Source of the DNA: Amoebophrya sp. A120
Lineage: Eukaryota > Sar > Dinophyceae > Syndiniales > Amoebophryaceae
Assembly: GCA_905178155.1 (NCBI GenBank)
Contig: CAJINV010000005.1
Coordinates: forward strand, 8,750,903 to 8,814,902
Direction: 5' to 3'
Length of the DNA: 64,000 nt
Part shown: one piece after another, positions 21,301 to 31,557 of the stretch
Layout: the number at the start of each line of letters is the position of its first letter
How positions within the stretch are numbered: position 1 is the first letter of the stretch
The notes under the pieces: model-generated
What the model was told of the DNA's origin: nothing
Seen by the model: only the letters and a program-made list of their open reading frames with translations
Database searches by the model: none
Program-made: the position numbers and the translations under genes

Positions 21301-22194
21301 CTTGGGACAACTCTTTTGCGATCTATTGGAGCTGTTGCTGAGTCTGGAATTCACAAAAAACACGTTTGCGATGATCTAGAAACGTGCGTCCTCCGCTAAG
21401 TTACCTTATCAAAAATCAGGGTCGTTTACCATGAACTGAAGCATGACGAAGTGGCGTTTCGGTGTTGACGCCACTGCGAATCGACCACGAGTTTCTTCTT
21501 TCAGCCGATTGTAAAATGCCGAACGACGAAATAGGTACAACACCTACGATTCCGAAGATGAGAGTCACACTTAAGGCATCTAGCATTGCGATTCGTCGAT
21601 TGTAACAGAGTAGTTCGTTGTACGAATACGCCGATCCGAATGGAGTGTTAGTGTAGTCTTTACCTTACGACTAGACGACGATTAATGAAATCGCGATCGC
21701 CATCGAAGATAGAAACGCGACAAGCACTTCTTCCTGTTGGGTGCAAAGTGGAACTACGTGGTCGTTCCAGTTCACCAACGCAAGCATCTAATCTGTCCCA
21801 TGATGCGGGGTAAAAGTCAAACCGTTGCAGCTGACTTGCTTTGTATGTTGTCACTCTCTTGCCCATATTTCAGATATACAGTTTTTGTTTTCAAATTCTA
21901 ATTCAATTGTCTCTTTATTAATTTCCGAATCTCAGGTATCATTTTGCAACCATTGCCATATTGTTTTCGTTTCTTCAAAGCCCGAAGAATAGACCAAGTC
22001 TGATGAATATCTAGTTTGGGATTAAGACCAGTAATTAGAAGCTCAACAGTTGTTTATCAACATTGTTCGGTGGCTAATTTCACGAAAAAACTGTAGTTGT
22101 AAAAAAGCTGTGGTTGTAAATTGTTTGTAATTGTGAACGAAAAAATTATATTACATCCTTTGTCATTGATGATTCTCGAGTAAACGTCTGCTCA
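21301..22194. other. Intergenic, nothing recognised
   Basis: AT-rich sequence with T-runs and a repeated phrase (ctgtagttgtaaaaaagctg / tgtggttgtaaattg around 22090-22125). No supportable gene. Confidence 0.4.
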
Positions 22195-22702
22195 TCAAGC
22201 TGATACGCTGCAGCCTCTAGTTGTAAAATTGAGTTGTATCGTATCCACTGCAAAAAATCCTTCTAGGTCGGGAAAGAATCTGTGATGCGGAATTGTGAAT
22301 GACAGGATGTGGAACGCTGGGGTTATGTGGCGTTGCAGCTAGGCACGACAGTTTGTAGTAGCATGCTCCTACACGTCCTGTTCTTGCCCTGTTCTTGTAC
22401 CTCCATCATGATTTACCAACTGCGTTTCCACGCAACAAAAGAGGCCGAGTTTCTCTTTGTCATCTTTACTTCCTTTCCGGAAGCATGACTATGAGACACG
22501 CATTACAATTCCACTTACTCTTCCAACCCAGACAAGTTTGCAGTGGATATTGATTGTTGCGTTCGTTTTCCAAATTTGCAACTCTAGTACCTCCTCTTAG
22601 TTGTATAATTTCATATCGGACCAACTTTTCTTTTATCTGCGAATAAATGTTGTACATGAAGCACTGGCGACAAGTAGTAGTTGCTCCTAGCGCGAGGACC
22701 AT
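22195..22702 (-). CDS. Small protein with CxxC and coiled-coil, 2 exons
   Basis: Exons 22702-22550 and 22236-22195 give 64 residues from ATG to TGA. It has a Cys-x2-Cys pair (TTTCRQCFMYN) followed by a charged helix (IYSQIKEKLVRYEIIQLRGG). The intron has IE-B-like ends but unmatched flanks. Could be a terminal piece of the gene above or an independent short gene. Confidence 0.4.
22242..22549. mobile_element. Introner IE-B-like
   Basis: Ends TATCCACTGCAAAAAATCC and GACAAGTTTGCAGTGGATA; flanks tatcg/ttgat do not match; the join keeps frame. Confidence 0.6.
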
Positions 22703-22914
22703 AAATACTCCTGGTACTCTAGAACTAGAATAGCAACACCGCCATTGTTTCTTGTTACTTTTGTTCCAGATTTCGCTTTGTACGGCAGCGCCGCCCGTTG
22801 TTGAGTATTAGTCTCTTCATCGTAGTGCGTTGCAGCCTCCTCTCCTGCGGTTTATTTTATACTCAGACTACTTTTTGTTTTTTCCCCCTCCAATCCCGGC
22901 AGTTGTCAACTACT

Positions 22915-25900
22915 TTACTTTTTCTTCCCACCCTTCTTCGTATTGTTCTTCGTACTGGCCCTGCTAGTCTTGTTTCCGGTACCCTTGGCCTTCCGGGCGT
23001 TCATCATCTTACTGGAAGATTTCATCGCCTTCTTACCAGCCGCAGTGTGCCGTATCATACAGAAAAGACCGCTCATACCAGATATAAAAGAAGCAAGTTT
23101 GTGTTGCCAACTTCGCGTCGGCACAAACTCTGTGAACAAGTAGATGCAGAGACAAAAACTAGTTGGGACGAGACGCTTTCTTGTCACGATGGGCATGAGA
23201 AACGCAACGCGTAAGAAGTGAGGCCGAGAAGAAGGGTGAGGAAAACGCTTTTCTCTCTGAAGGGACACTAATCGTTTTGCTGCGCTTGTGCTGCTTATCT
23301 TTGTGTTTGTGAGGTAAATAAGTACTGCGCGACAAGAAATGGCTTTCATGTATATCGGATATACATGATTTATCTTATGGGCGGCCTTATTTTCTGTAGG
23401 ATATTATTCTTCGTCATCATCTTCATCTTGGCCATTGACATCTTGTTCGCGGGGGCTTTGGAGTTGGAGTTGTTCGCCTTTTTCATGCTCTTGGCAGAGG
23501 AAGAGGATGAAGAACCGCCAGCGCTCGCCTTGAAGTTCGCCTCCGAGCCTAAGGGCAGAACTCCATTATAGTGCCACCCTGTTTTTTTAGTGATGGCGCG
23601 TTTCCTTTCACTTTCTACTGAAATATTTCGCATTTGTCATGCACATAATGCACAAAAACCAACATCAACGAAACCAATACTGGCAAGCCCATAGGCATGC
23701 GTAGAAAAGAAAAAACAGGATAAATAGGAAATACCGTAACAGCACATTCGTGCCATAACGACTTGCTTATCCTGTGCAAAAGTGCTCCGACCCCACGACT
23801 CATACTTTCTGTTTAGCACACCAATCTTGAATGAGAGAATCCTTTCTTTCTCCTGACAAGTGCCTTGCTTAGCGAAAAGCCTCATATATGATTTTCGCTC
23901 CAAAAAAAGTTGCGCTGCAAAAATTCGTCCCCGTGCAAGTGAACACTTTTGCACTGCTTACTGTGTGCCATGCACAGACTCGGTTTCCTTTGTGAAAGCT
24001 GGGAAGTCCACGTCTTTCGGCCGGACGAAATTTAAATTCGTATGCGGCCCGAAGGTGGTTGTCGCTCCCCATCCTTTCGGCCCGTTGTTCCCCGGCATGG
24101 TACACTCGACGAAAAACGAGCCGAAGTAGTCGATTATCGTTTGGAGGGACAATTCATCACCCCATGCCTAAATTTTCATTTTTTGATGCATTGTATCGGT
24201 GCGCGCTCCCGATATTTATTCATTCTCATTCTGATCTTTTCTGCATCAGAAACAACATGTCATTCTCTCATGCGAAAAACCAATAAGACAATTTGTAGAA
24301 AATACTTTGTCCTTTTTGATGTCATTCAGGTAGGCTGTCTCTATCCCACAGAAAAGAACAGCCACATCAGAAGAAAAAAAATATGTTGCGGCTTCGGGTT
24401 ACGAGAAGGTTCTTTTTGGGTGCGACCAGTGGCTCCCTTATCTCTCGCAACTTTATCGTTCCTAATATGACGCATACGCATCACAAATTGGCGCGCTCTG
24501 CATGACATTGACAACACATTGCCAGTCTTACTTTGGTCCTGCGCATTACAGATGAGTTGGTAACGTTGCACGACGATGGCACTTGGCAACATGATTTTCT
24601 TTTCTTTCTGGTATGGGATTACTTTTCTGCCCTTGGATAGTCTTCGAGGACTTTTCCGCCCCCCCCTTATGAAACGCAAACGTGTCTGGGCCTGGAAGAT
24701 TGCGCTACTTGTCATGCAGGTTTTCCATGACCCATCCCCATGAGGTCTGGAATGCAGGACCTGGCATGACAGATTCTGTGAGGTCTATAGAAGATTCTGT
24801 GAGGTCTCAGAGACCTTCTCTACCATGTCTGTCCTGCATGAGAAACTCACTCTCAACTTCTTGGTCGACCATGAACAGCTTCTGGCAAGAACGATGCAAC
24901 ACAGATTTTTGTAATGCAAAAGAAAAAGAAGTCATGATAAATAAATCTGATTCATAATGCATTAGATTTATCATGACAATCTCGACGTTCTTCCAGACCC
25001 AGTTTTATTTGCAATGCATATAATTGCCGCATTGACGATAGCGTCGCTGTCTCGTATGGAAGGGAGAAGTCGCATCGGCCCGACGTCGTGGTCACTGCTG
25101 ATTGTGATTTCATAACCAACCACCAACAAACATGAAATGCAAAGATGTCTGGGTCGGGATTAGTGGGGGAGTTTGTCATGCACATTTTGCATGATCTATG
25201 GCGTCTGCGATGAATGCCCGAGCATCACAGGTTTTGCGAGGGATTCCTGATGCCTGTCCCGCATGAGAAACGCCCTTTCTGCGTAGCAAAAAGTGGACAG
25301 TCCTCGCTGTCCATACAACACAGTCTTTTTTCAGAATCCAAAGGCAGCATCACAAATTCCATCTTTCGTCCAGACCCAGACATATTTGCAATGCATGATA
25401 AACAAATATTGATGACAAAGCTGGTCTTCCTAGAGGTTCGCTCGCGTTAGGTACTTACCTCTTCTGACCGTAATTTTTCTCTTTGGTCATGGGGCTTGCT
25501 ACGATCGCGCCCCCCGACATGTGGAAGTCTGTGCCGCTTATCCTGTGCAAAAGTATCGCACTCGTATTTACAAATCTTTTTCTTCGGGTAAATCCGCATT
25601 ACAGATTTTATTTCTCATGCTGAGGAAATCATTTGTATCTATAATGCATTTATACGAGTACGATACTTTTGCATTTCATACCACTGGCTGGATGCCGATG
25701 CAAATGTTTCCCCTCATACAGTATTTCGGGTTGAGGCACAGCATTTTCCGCTTATCCACAAAAGAACGCGGGTCCGCTCAACAATTCCAACTGCTGGCAG
25801 CTGGCCGTCTATATCCATACAAAAAAAGACGCGGTGTAGTCGTGCAAATGTGTGATGCAAAACATTGAATGTGCCGGATGTTTTTCATCGTCAACCAGCA

Positions 25901-27036
25901 CGTCCCGCCCTTGATTTCTTCGTGAGACGTGTCCTGATGAAAGAAAGGCTTTCGGATTCGGTCGTGCGAACCTTCAGCCTTGTGATAACTACGCTCATCC
26001 GAAATTATATAGAGTTGAACTTGTTCATCGACATCTACTGCACGATATTTTCTCTTAGATATCTTCATGTCTCATCACAACATGCTGGGATAGTTCCTAT
26101 CCTGTCCAAACGTTGAGCGGGCCCGCGTTGTCGTCTGGATACCAGCACACCCACCGGAGTTTCGCAGCGAGGTCCTCGACATGGATTGCAAATATGTCTG
26201 GGTCTGGAAGAAGTGAAACTTGTCATGCGGATTCTGGAATAGGTAAAAAATTGTATTGCATGAGCACCAAAAGCTTCCCATTGTAAATGGCGGATGATAC
26301 AATCAGGCTCTCACGAGTAGAGTTGTGATTGAAGCCAAGCATTACAAGTTTCGAGTAGAACGGTTTCGACCGCAGAGCGGGACCGGGAGCGCGCAAGGGC
26401 AGGCGCGTATGTCCCTACCAATGGTGTCTCGGCAACGTGACAAAACGCGCTGCGGTTTTGCCGGTCATGCAATATAGAAGATTCCACAGGCAGGATGAAC
26501 ATGCACTACCAGGCACACACTTCCGGACCCTGACACGTTTTCACTTGGTAATTAATCTCGGCGGCGGAGGCGGTTGGCCAGAGTTGTCTTGCCGTAGCTG
26601 TTATGCATTGCAAAGGCACTGCGCAGGCAGTAGCGTAAAACAAGACTGCGCCATCAAGTCGAGTTGTCAATGTTGTCCACGGAAAGTTTGCAGCTCATGC
26701 TTGTCATGGTCGTGCTACAAGATTGATCAGAGCTATTGGTGGTAGTATGCAGGGGCGGGCAGTCTTGTAACTACAAGGCACGACCGCGATTCCTTTGCAT
26801 GGGATAGCTGTTGTAGTGTGTGTAGATGAGGAACTGCTGTCGAAGGAGAGTTTTAGTAGCGGTCTTGTTGCCCCTTGCTCCCCAATCGGTGGCTGCAACG
26901 CTGCGCGGACGGCAACAAAGTGCAGCACAGTGCGGCATCTATTTCTGCACGTTGAAGAAAAACGCGCCGCGTGTGAATCGAGAGCAACCGTCAATATCAT
27001 TTGAGGCAACAGCACGACGTGAGTTTTTTTGCACAA
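22915..27036 (-). CDS. Unresolved multi-exon gene region (one or two genes)
   Basis: Coding-like minus-strand blocks: about 27036-26807, 26596-26557, 26174-26100, 26068-25870, 25775-25681, 25125-25021, 24152-23961, 23570-23404 and 23047-22915, separated by introners. Two joins are clear: ASAAEDLAAKLRWVCWYPDD across 26180-26556, and MTKNNTAAGKKAMKSSSK across 23053-23403, giving a basic C-terminus ending KKGGKKK and a stop at 22915. The block at 25125-25021 contains PSIRDSDAIVNAAI in one frame, resembling PALPDTDAVVNAP of the RING gene, so this may be a diverged relative. Other junction frames are ambiguous and I give no continuous model. Function unknown. Confidence 0.4.
23053..23403. mobile_element. 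Introner, separate TIR family
   Basis: TIRs TATCATACAGAAAAGACC and CTTATTTTCTGTAGGATA; flanks not matching; the join is in frame. Confidence 0.65.
23768..23960. mobile_element. Introner IE-A-like
   Basis: Ends TATCCTGTGCAAAAGTGCTC and GAACACTTTTGCACTGCTTA; flanks eroded. Confidence 0.6.
24668..25020. mobile_element. Introner IE-B
   Basis: Ends TATGAAACGCAAACGTGTC and TTTATTTGCAATGCATA, with the IE-B core tctgggcctggaag; flanks weak. Confidence 0.65.
25131..25400. mobile_element. Introner IE-B
   Basis: Ends CATGAAATGCAAAGATGTC and GACATATTTGCAATGCATGATA; perfect repeat aacaa. Confidence 0.8.
25539..25680. mobile_element. Introner IE-A
   Basis: Ends TATCCTGTGCAAAAGTATCG and CGATACTTTTGCATTTCATA; repeats ccgct/ccact (4/5). 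Confidence 0.85.
26180..26556. mobile_element. Introner IE-B
   Basis: Ends CATGGATTGCAAATATGTC and GACACGTTTTCACTTGGTAA; repeats ctcga/ctcgg (4/5); 377 nt; the join is in frame. Confidence 0.75.
26602..26806. mobile_element. Introner
   Basis: Ends TATGCATTGCAAAGGC and TCCTTTGCATGGGATA; perfect repeat gctgt. Confidence 0.82.
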
Positions 27037-27051
27037 AAATAAGAAATGAAT

Positions 27052-28336
27052 TTAAACTATACCAAGAAATAAACAATTCCCCTTCCCTTCCGTCCCTCTC
27101 CAGTCTTCCTCTAGACCCTGCTTCAGCAGTTTTTCCGCCACCTGCGCTGCCGCGTTCTTTCCTCCGCACTTCTTTGATTTTTTAAAGTGTGCGGCACTGT
27201 ACTGCAACACTTTCTCGGTCTTCAGCTTTCCCGCAGCATCTGCTATCAAATGCAAATGTGTTTGGGCTTCGATAACTTGTAATGCATGTGCAGCATGAGA
27301 TGTCGTGCGTACGCATACGATACCCAAGGGCGCCGCAATCGAAGTCATGCGATACCCAAGGGCGCCTGAAGAAGCTCCGCCGGGCACATAAGATCCAAAC
27401 TGCGAACTGCAATACTAGATTTGTCATGCTTGTCTGGTACGACTCTGACTTCTGTGATGCCTGGTCAAAAAATAGCGCCTCGTATCTGTCACGCAAGAAC
27501 GCCACTTGTCATGCCGAATACGCAAGACAGAACCAATTACAGAAAATCTTGCGGATCATGCGAAGTCTGCCCGTGCATAATTGCAGTTGGATTCTTAATT
27601 CATTCATCACGAATCAGCATTAAAAGTTTTCGCACCCCAACATATTTGCAATGCATATGAGCAATGGACATGTTCGCGTAGGTTTTATCGACGGTGGTTC
27701 CTATGCATTGCAATACATAGCATCGCACTCCCACTCACAGTCAGAAGTGAATAAAATAGCATGAAAAAGTCCAAATTGAAAAACTCGATGTGCTGCGCAC
27801 GATCAAAACCTCATATAAGGAACTTGTGGTCCCCCCTGCTTGTCGCAATTGATTTGATTTGGAGTGTGATGCTTTTTCACAGGAGGATAGTTTCATATAA
27901 ATTGTAAAATTGTCTGGCTCTGCAAAGCGGTGATCGAGATCATGGCAATGCTAGTGTGTGAGTGACAATTTGACTTGCGTGTAACTGTAGCTCCACGTGA
28001 AGCATCACAACAACTTCTGAAGACACTAAATATGGAACATCTGTGCCTGTGCAAACCGTACTACTATTTACGCAAGACACGTCATGTCTTTCTATCTAGT
28101 ATGCCAAGTTGTGACACCTTTCCAGAGCCAGCCAAGTTTGAAGTCGATATCTCGTTTTCGCTGCTGAGGAGAAATTTCACCCGTTTTTCGACTCCTTGCT
28201 TCTTGTTCTTCTCCGTGTCTGATTCCGCTTTTTTCGTGTAGATTTCGGATTGGGAGAGCAGAGGAGGTTTCGCACTGTTGTTGTTACTGTTGTTTGAAGC
28301 AGTTTCGTATCCTGGGTAAGAACGTCCTCCCCCCAT
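27052..28336 (-). CDS. Short basic protein, introner-rich
   Basis: Exon 1 starts at ATG 28336 (MGGGRSYPGYETASNNSNNN) and is Asn/Ser/Lys-rich. It continues after two back-to-back introners into TTVDKTYANMSIAH and, after a third, into a Lys/Ala-rich C-terminus (KLKTEKVLQYSAAHFKKS, then CGGKNAAAQVAEKLLKQG), ending near 27052; about 140 residues. The two adjacent elements leave only a few bases between them, so they are probably excised together. No family recognised; the composition suggests nucleic-acid or structural binding, but that is inference. Confidence 0.5.
27244..27657. mobile_element. Introner IE-B
   Basis: Ends TATCAAATGCAAATGTGTTTG and CATATTTGCAATGCATA; weak flanks (tctgc/tgagc); the join is in frame. 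Confidence 0.7.
27702..27889. mobile_element. Introner, adjacent to the next one
   Basis: Ends TATGCATTGCAATACATAGC and GCTTTTTCACAGGAGGATA; repeats gttcc/gtttc (4/5). Confidence 0.7.
27896..28149. mobile_element. Introner IE-B, back-to-back with 27702-27889
   Basis: Ends TATAAATTGTAAAATTGTC and AAGTTTGAAGTCGATA around the IE-B core tctggctctg; flanks tttca/tctcg are weak. Confidence 0.65.
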
Positions 28337-29850
28337 GCAGAATCGAGACAGGCAGCCTCTTTAGCGTAGCTGCAGTTTTGGCGACCTCCTCAACACATCA
28401 AACTTGTTGGGCATGCAGATTTGCGAGACAAAGATTCATGGGGTGAAGACGTTGTTAGTCAGGATAGTTTCCGCAGAAAGTCTTCCTTGTTTTTCGTGGC
28501 TTTTTCCTCGATTTGCAAAAATCTTGTCGTTTTTATTTTCCCGCTCATGTAGTCCCGTCCGGCTTGGTCGAGTTCCTCCTGGTTGCGCAGAACGATATTG
28601 TGTGCAAAAGTATCGGAATCGTGCGGCACTCCTATGAGTTGCAGGGCTCATGCATCATGTTCATCATGACAGAACTGCTTTCCGTTTCCTAATTTGATAT
28701 CTGGCCCGAACCAACATGACAACTTGTTCAGCGAGCGTTTCTTCTTTCGAATTCAAAAAGTTTCAGTTTATAAATGTCTAACTAGTTGTGCCTCCGATAC
28801 TTTTGCAACGCATACAGATTCTGCATTTGAGCGTCCGAAGCCTCTTCACTGCTACTTCCTCCCAGCAGAACCCGTTTCTCCCCAGGTTTATTCGTGGTTG
28901 CCTCGTGTCTATGAAATACAAAAACACTCTCGGTTTGCAGCATGAAGACTAGCGTCACTATCTACAGGAGCCCGAAGTTGAGTAGAATATGCCTAACAAT
29001 ACCAAAACCACTGATCACGATTTTGCATCCATAATCACCACACACAGTAGCCGCATCAAGAACGAGACCGAGCAAGAGCAAATTGAAAATATACATTTTA
29101 TTATACATTAGTTACTGTCGCAAACGAATAGGAGTGTTTTTTCTTGGTTCGTAGCTGCAGGATTTGCCATCCGCTCTGGCTGACGCTGACGCAGCACCGG
29201 GCATGATTTTGCCGTAGTTGATTAATTTAGAGTATAAAAAAAGTTGTTTGCGCGCGATCTTATCTAATCACATCCATATCTCGTTTAGAAGAGTTGGAGA
29301 CGCGCTAAACCTGCCACACAGGACTACTTACTCCGCCGCGCTATCAATTGGATCTCTGTACTGCCTAATCGTAGTGGTTGTTGCCACGATTCTCTGGGAC
29401 ATCCACTGCAGGGCTGTTTTTGCTTACAAATCGCCTCGACCTGGCCGGTTTAGCCAGTGGCTACGGTTCTGCTTCTGATTTACATTCCCTCGCAGGCAGC
29501 AACCTGTGTCTCATCTCACTCTCCGCAAGGTCTCCTTCTTCACAAGCAAGCGGTGGCCCGACTCATTCTCACAGGGGGGGCGCCACTGGCACTGGGGTGC
29601 AAATAAAAAAAAAACCAAGCTTCACTCAGACACTCGCAGGCAAAAAGGCGCTGGCGCCTTCTATTTTTCCCGAAACACGTAAAGCAAATGGACGACAGGA
29701 CGAGCGGCGTCGTTCGAGAGTGGCCGCCCCAGTCCCACTCCACGCTGGGAATAGGTGTAGGCATGAGCGTGTCGCGACATCGAGGCATTAGGCCGCGCGG
29801 GCGCTCCTAACTTTCCAGAAGGTGCGGAAGCTGAGCGCGTAAGCCCGGGC
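28337..29850. other. Intergenic, nothing recognised
   Basis: Mixed composition. Some introner-like words occur near 28600-28820 (gtgcaaaagtatcg, ccgatacttttgcaacgcata), possibly a degraded element, but no flanking exon can be joined. GC content rises after about 29500. Confidence 0.4.
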
Positions 29851-31120
29851 CCGGGCCGATCGCACGCAAAACGCTGAAACGGCCCGGCGAACCAGCTGCC
29901 AGAAGAACTAAGCGGAAGCCGAAAACATCGCGCGGGCCCCCTTGCGGAGTGCGGAGCACGCTCGCTGCCTGATTTCGCTCAAGAGGTGCCGCCGCCAGAA
30001 GAACTGCCCGGGAGCAACGGAAAACGCAGAAACAGACCGGCGGGGAGAGGGAATTTGGGGGACCGCGCGCCCGGAAGAGGAAAACATCGCGCGGGCCCCT
30101 TGCGGAGTGCGTAGCATGCTGATTTCGCTCAAGGGGTGCCGCCACCAGAAGAACTGCCCGGGAGCAACGGAAAACGCAGAAACAGACCAGCGGGGAGAGT
30201 ACATTTGGGCCGCGCGGTCGACCGCGCGCCCGGAAGACGAAAACAGCGCGCGGGCCCCCTTGCGGAGTGCGTAGCGTGCTGATTTCGCTCAAGAGGTGCC
30301 GCCGCCAGAAGAACTGCCCGGGAGCAACGGAAAACGCAGAAACAGACCGGGGGGGAGAGTAAATCTGGGCGCCCCCCCTTCCGGGCGCGCGGTCGACCGC
30401 GCGCCCGGAAGACGAAAACATCGCGCGGGCCCCCTTGCGGAGTGCGGANNNNNNNNNNNNNNNNNNNNNNNNNNNNNNNNNNNNNNNNNNNNNNNNNNNN
30501 NNNNNNNNNNNNNNNNNNNNNNNNNNNNNNNNNNNNNNNNNNNNNNNNTCCGGGCGCGCGGTCGACCGCGCGCCCGGAAGACGAAAACATCGCGCGGGCC
30601 CCCTTGCGGAGTGCGGAGCATGCTGATCTCGCTCAAGAGGTGCCGCCGCCAGAAGAACTGCCCGGGAGCAACGGAAAACGCAGAAACAGACCGGCGGCGA
30701 GAGTAAATTTGGGCGCCCCCCCTTCCGGGCGCGCGGTCGACCGCGCGCCCGGAAGCCGAAAACATCGCGCGGGCCCCCTTGCGGGGTGCGTAGCGTGCTG
30801 ATCTCGCTCAAGAGGTGCCGCCGCCAGTAGAACTGCCCGGGGGCAACGGGAAACGCAGAAGCAGACCGGGGGGAGGGAATTTGGGCGCCCCCCCTTCCGG
30901 GCGCGCGGTCGACCGCGCGACCGGAAGGCGAAAACATCGCGCGGGCCCCCTTGCGGAGTGCGTAACGTGCTGACTTCGCCCAAGAGATGCCACCGCCAGA
31001 AGAACCGCCCGGGAGCAACGGAAAACGGAGCAACAGACTGGGGGGGGAGTAAACTTGGGCGCCCCCCCTTCCGGGCGCGAGATCGGCCGCGCGCCTCTCT
31101 TACCCCCTGCCTCTTGAGCG
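29850..31120. repeat. GC-rich tandem array, about 160-174 bp unit
   Basis: The phrase gaaaacatcgcgcgggcccc recurs near 29917, 30078, 30237, 30411, 30583, 30757 and 30929. Units also share ccagaagaactgcccgggag. Several units contain the 28-bp palindrome centred on ggtcgacc (at 30386, 30561, 30738 and 30910). Long open frames through it are artefacts of the repeat. Confidence 0.92.
30449..30548. other. Assembly gap (100 N)
   Basis: Exactly 100 N inside the tandem array. The length looks like a placeholder, so the true copy number is unknown. Confidence 0.95.
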
Positions 31121-31404
31121 AAATCAGCATCCCGGGCGCCATTTCGCGGCTGGTTCGGATTATGCTGCCGCCGCCGCGGAGGTGCCGCGGCAAGGGGAAA
31201 ATAAGAATCGCCCGGGGACGGCGGGAAACGCGGCAACCAGCTCGGCCTGTGGGTAGGTTCTCCGAAGTTTTTTTCGGGTTTTCGCACCTTTCCCCCGCTT
31301 GTATTTTGGGGGCCCGCTACCGCAATAGCACGCCCGGCGCCCTTCGCGCTGCGGGCACAATCATAGAAGGCCCCACACGCCAGCGAAGAGGCGCCCCCTC
31401 GGCG

Positions 31405-31468
31405 CACCGCGGCCGAAAAAAAAATGAAAATCATGCCGCATGACTTTCATTTTTTTTCGGCCGCGGTG
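31405..31468. repeat. About 30-bp inverted repeat (hairpin)
   Basis: caccgcggccgaaaaaaaaa and its reverse complement flank a short centre; the arms cover roughly 31405-31435 and 31438-31468 with small mismatches. It sits between the GC-rich array and the 3' end of the kinase gene. Confidence 0.88.
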
Positions 31469-31557
31469 ATGCGCACGACCACGCTGGCCACCTGTCACAG
31501 AATTGGGCGAAACTCACCTGCGCGCCGAATGGTCAAAGGGTGCTCACAGTTTTTTCA

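Noticed and set aside
26557-26600. Walker A-like GKTTLANRL on the minus strand
   Set aside because: Lacks the leading Gly of GxxxxGK and is out of frame with the exon chain that continues through the 4/5 target repeat at 26180-26556.
29807-31033. 408-codon minus-strand open frame across the tandem array
   Set aside because: It follows the 160-174 bp repeat and crosses the 100-N gap; the repeated peptide reflects the DNA repeat, not a protein family.
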